Origin: Paenibacillus taihuensis
Lineage (GTDB): Bacteria; Bacillota; Bacilli; Paenibacillales; Paenibacillaceae
Assembly (NCBI RefSeq): GCF_003386535.1
Contig: NZ_QTTN01000044.1
Coordinates: 1-53,626, forward strand
Length of the DNA stretch: 53,626 bases
Direction: 5' to 3'
Shown here: piece after piece, positions 53,324-53,626 of the stretch
Numbering within the stretch: the stretch's first letter is position 1
How the letters are laid out: each line of letters begins with the position of its first letter
Made by a program: the position numbers and the translations under genes
Notes under the pieces: generated by a model
What the model was told of the DNA's origin: nothing
The model's input: only the letters and a program-made list of their open reading frames with translations
Databases searched by the model: none

Positions 53324-53407
53324 ATCGGGTAGGAGGCTACCCATTAGTTGAGTAGCCGACCTCCCACACCACCGTACGTACCGTTCGGTATACGGCGGTT
53401 CCTAAGT
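53324..53407 (-). mobile_element. Group II intron, 3' end with domains V and VI
   Basis: On the minus strand a 34-nt domain V is seen at 53368-53401 (GAACCGCCGTATACC, loop, GGTACGTACGGTGGT), a form I know from class C introns. Domain VI follows (GGAGG...CCTCC and GGCTAC...GTAGCC stems with the branch A in CTAATGG), and the intron ends CCTACCCGAT at 53324. The insertion lies 20 bp after the lacI stop, in the opposite orientation. The maturase frame stops just before domain V. Confidence 0.88.
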
Positions 53408-53626
53408 TTACGTTGTAACTTGTCGGTAGTAATCTGAAAAGAATAAGAATCCGAGTTCTTTGAGGGTATTGTTGTCGAGGGATTTGGAGAGGATCGGGCT
53501 ATGGGAGGTTCTCCAGTAGCCCTTTCTTGTGTTGGCGTATTCCCATGCTTGTTTGGCGCGGATCCCAAATGCTTTTAGGTTCGTAAACCTTGTCTTCACT
53601 CGTTTCCATTGTTTCCAGTACACCAT
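53408..53626 (-). CDS. Group II intron-encoded reverse transcriptase/maturase, C-terminal fragment
   Basis: The last 72 residues of an LtrA-like protein; the frame is open to the window edge, so the first Met is internal. WKQWKRVKTRF, then AWEYANTRKGYWRTSHSPIL and LKELGFLFFSDYY are the maturase domain X and tail typical of bacterial intron proteins. The stop is about 7 bases before domain V, leaving no room for a DNA-binding/endonuclease region, as expected of class C proteins. The reverse transcriptase domain lies outside the window. Confidence 0.92.
   Translation of the reverse strand: MVYWKQWKRVKTRFTNLKAFGIRAKQAWEYANTRKGYWRTSHSPILSKSLDNNTLKELGFLFFSDYYRQVTT

Noticed and set aside
1..53626. 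The window as a circular molecule with one group II intron spanning the junction
   Set aside because: Both intron pieces have the right orientation for this, but the content is ordinary chromosomal housekeeping with no replication or partition genes; two intron copies at contig ends is the simpler reading.

Overview
The window reads as chromosome of a spore-forming, low-to-moderate GC Firmicute of the Paenibacillaceae (Paenibacillus/Cohnella type). Reasons: sporulation genes (ylbJ, yunB, lytH) in Bacillus-like surroundings, the lytH/yutD/lipA/yunB block known from Bacillus, an Lpl-type carbohydrate ABC system with a membrane-bound AraC regulator (a Paenibacillus hallmark), a Gram-positive Tad/Flp pilus operon, DUF2621, YycC, and frequent TTG/GTG starts behind strong AGGAGG sites. 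No rRNA, tRNA or CRISPR was seen.

Both ends lie inside group II introns on the minus strand. The left end holds the 5' portion of one intron, inserted directly after the T-tract of the sbp terminator. The right end holds the C-terminus of an intron-encoded maturase plus domains V and VI. The fragment is therefore probably bounded by two copies of a dispersed retroelement.

Layout. 0.3-4.3 kb: sulfate ABC operon cysT-cysW-cysA-sbp with a candidate promoter and operator. 4.3-14.7 kb: housekeeping and central metabolism (yvyE, pgi, a dehydrogenase-PilZ fusion, ppnP, tkt, purU, nfo, a DUF2621 protein, a TIGR01777 epimerase). 14.8-20.9 kb: Lpl-type sugar importer and its AraC sensor-regulator. 21.1-31.3 kb: a ten-gene Tad-like pilus operon (tadZ, tadA, tadB, tadC, flp, tadE, a large TadG-like protein, a second TadE-like protein, prepilin peptidase, a DUF6382/FHA protein), preceded by a short leader that ends in a strong terminator. 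31.5-45.3 kb: nitroreductase with palindromic operators, ndk, an M3 peptidase, yycC, small zinc-binding and DUF2225 proteins, truncated globin, a 30-residue membrane protein, ylbJ, nadK, an ABC exporter, an array of related DNA hairpins, yutD with a long Arg/Gly-rich tail, lipA, lytH, yunB. 45.3-47.6 kb: a UvrD-type helicase. 47.8-53.3 kb: an accessory catabolic locus with two ADP-ribosylglycohydrolase paralogues, a nucleoside hydrolase, RpiB, a stand-alone AraC DNA-binding domain and a LacI regulator that seems to start at ATT, with two near-perfect LacI-type operators.

The best leads for new biology are the hydroxyacid dehydrogenase-PilZ fusion, the ribosyl-hydrolase/RpiB/LacI locus with its degenerate paralogue and AUU-started repressor, the tandem hairpin array at 40.8-41.1 kb, the Arg/Gly-rich YutD tail, and the promoter-leader-terminator unit in front of the Tad operon. 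All functions are inferred from reading the sequence; no database search was possible.
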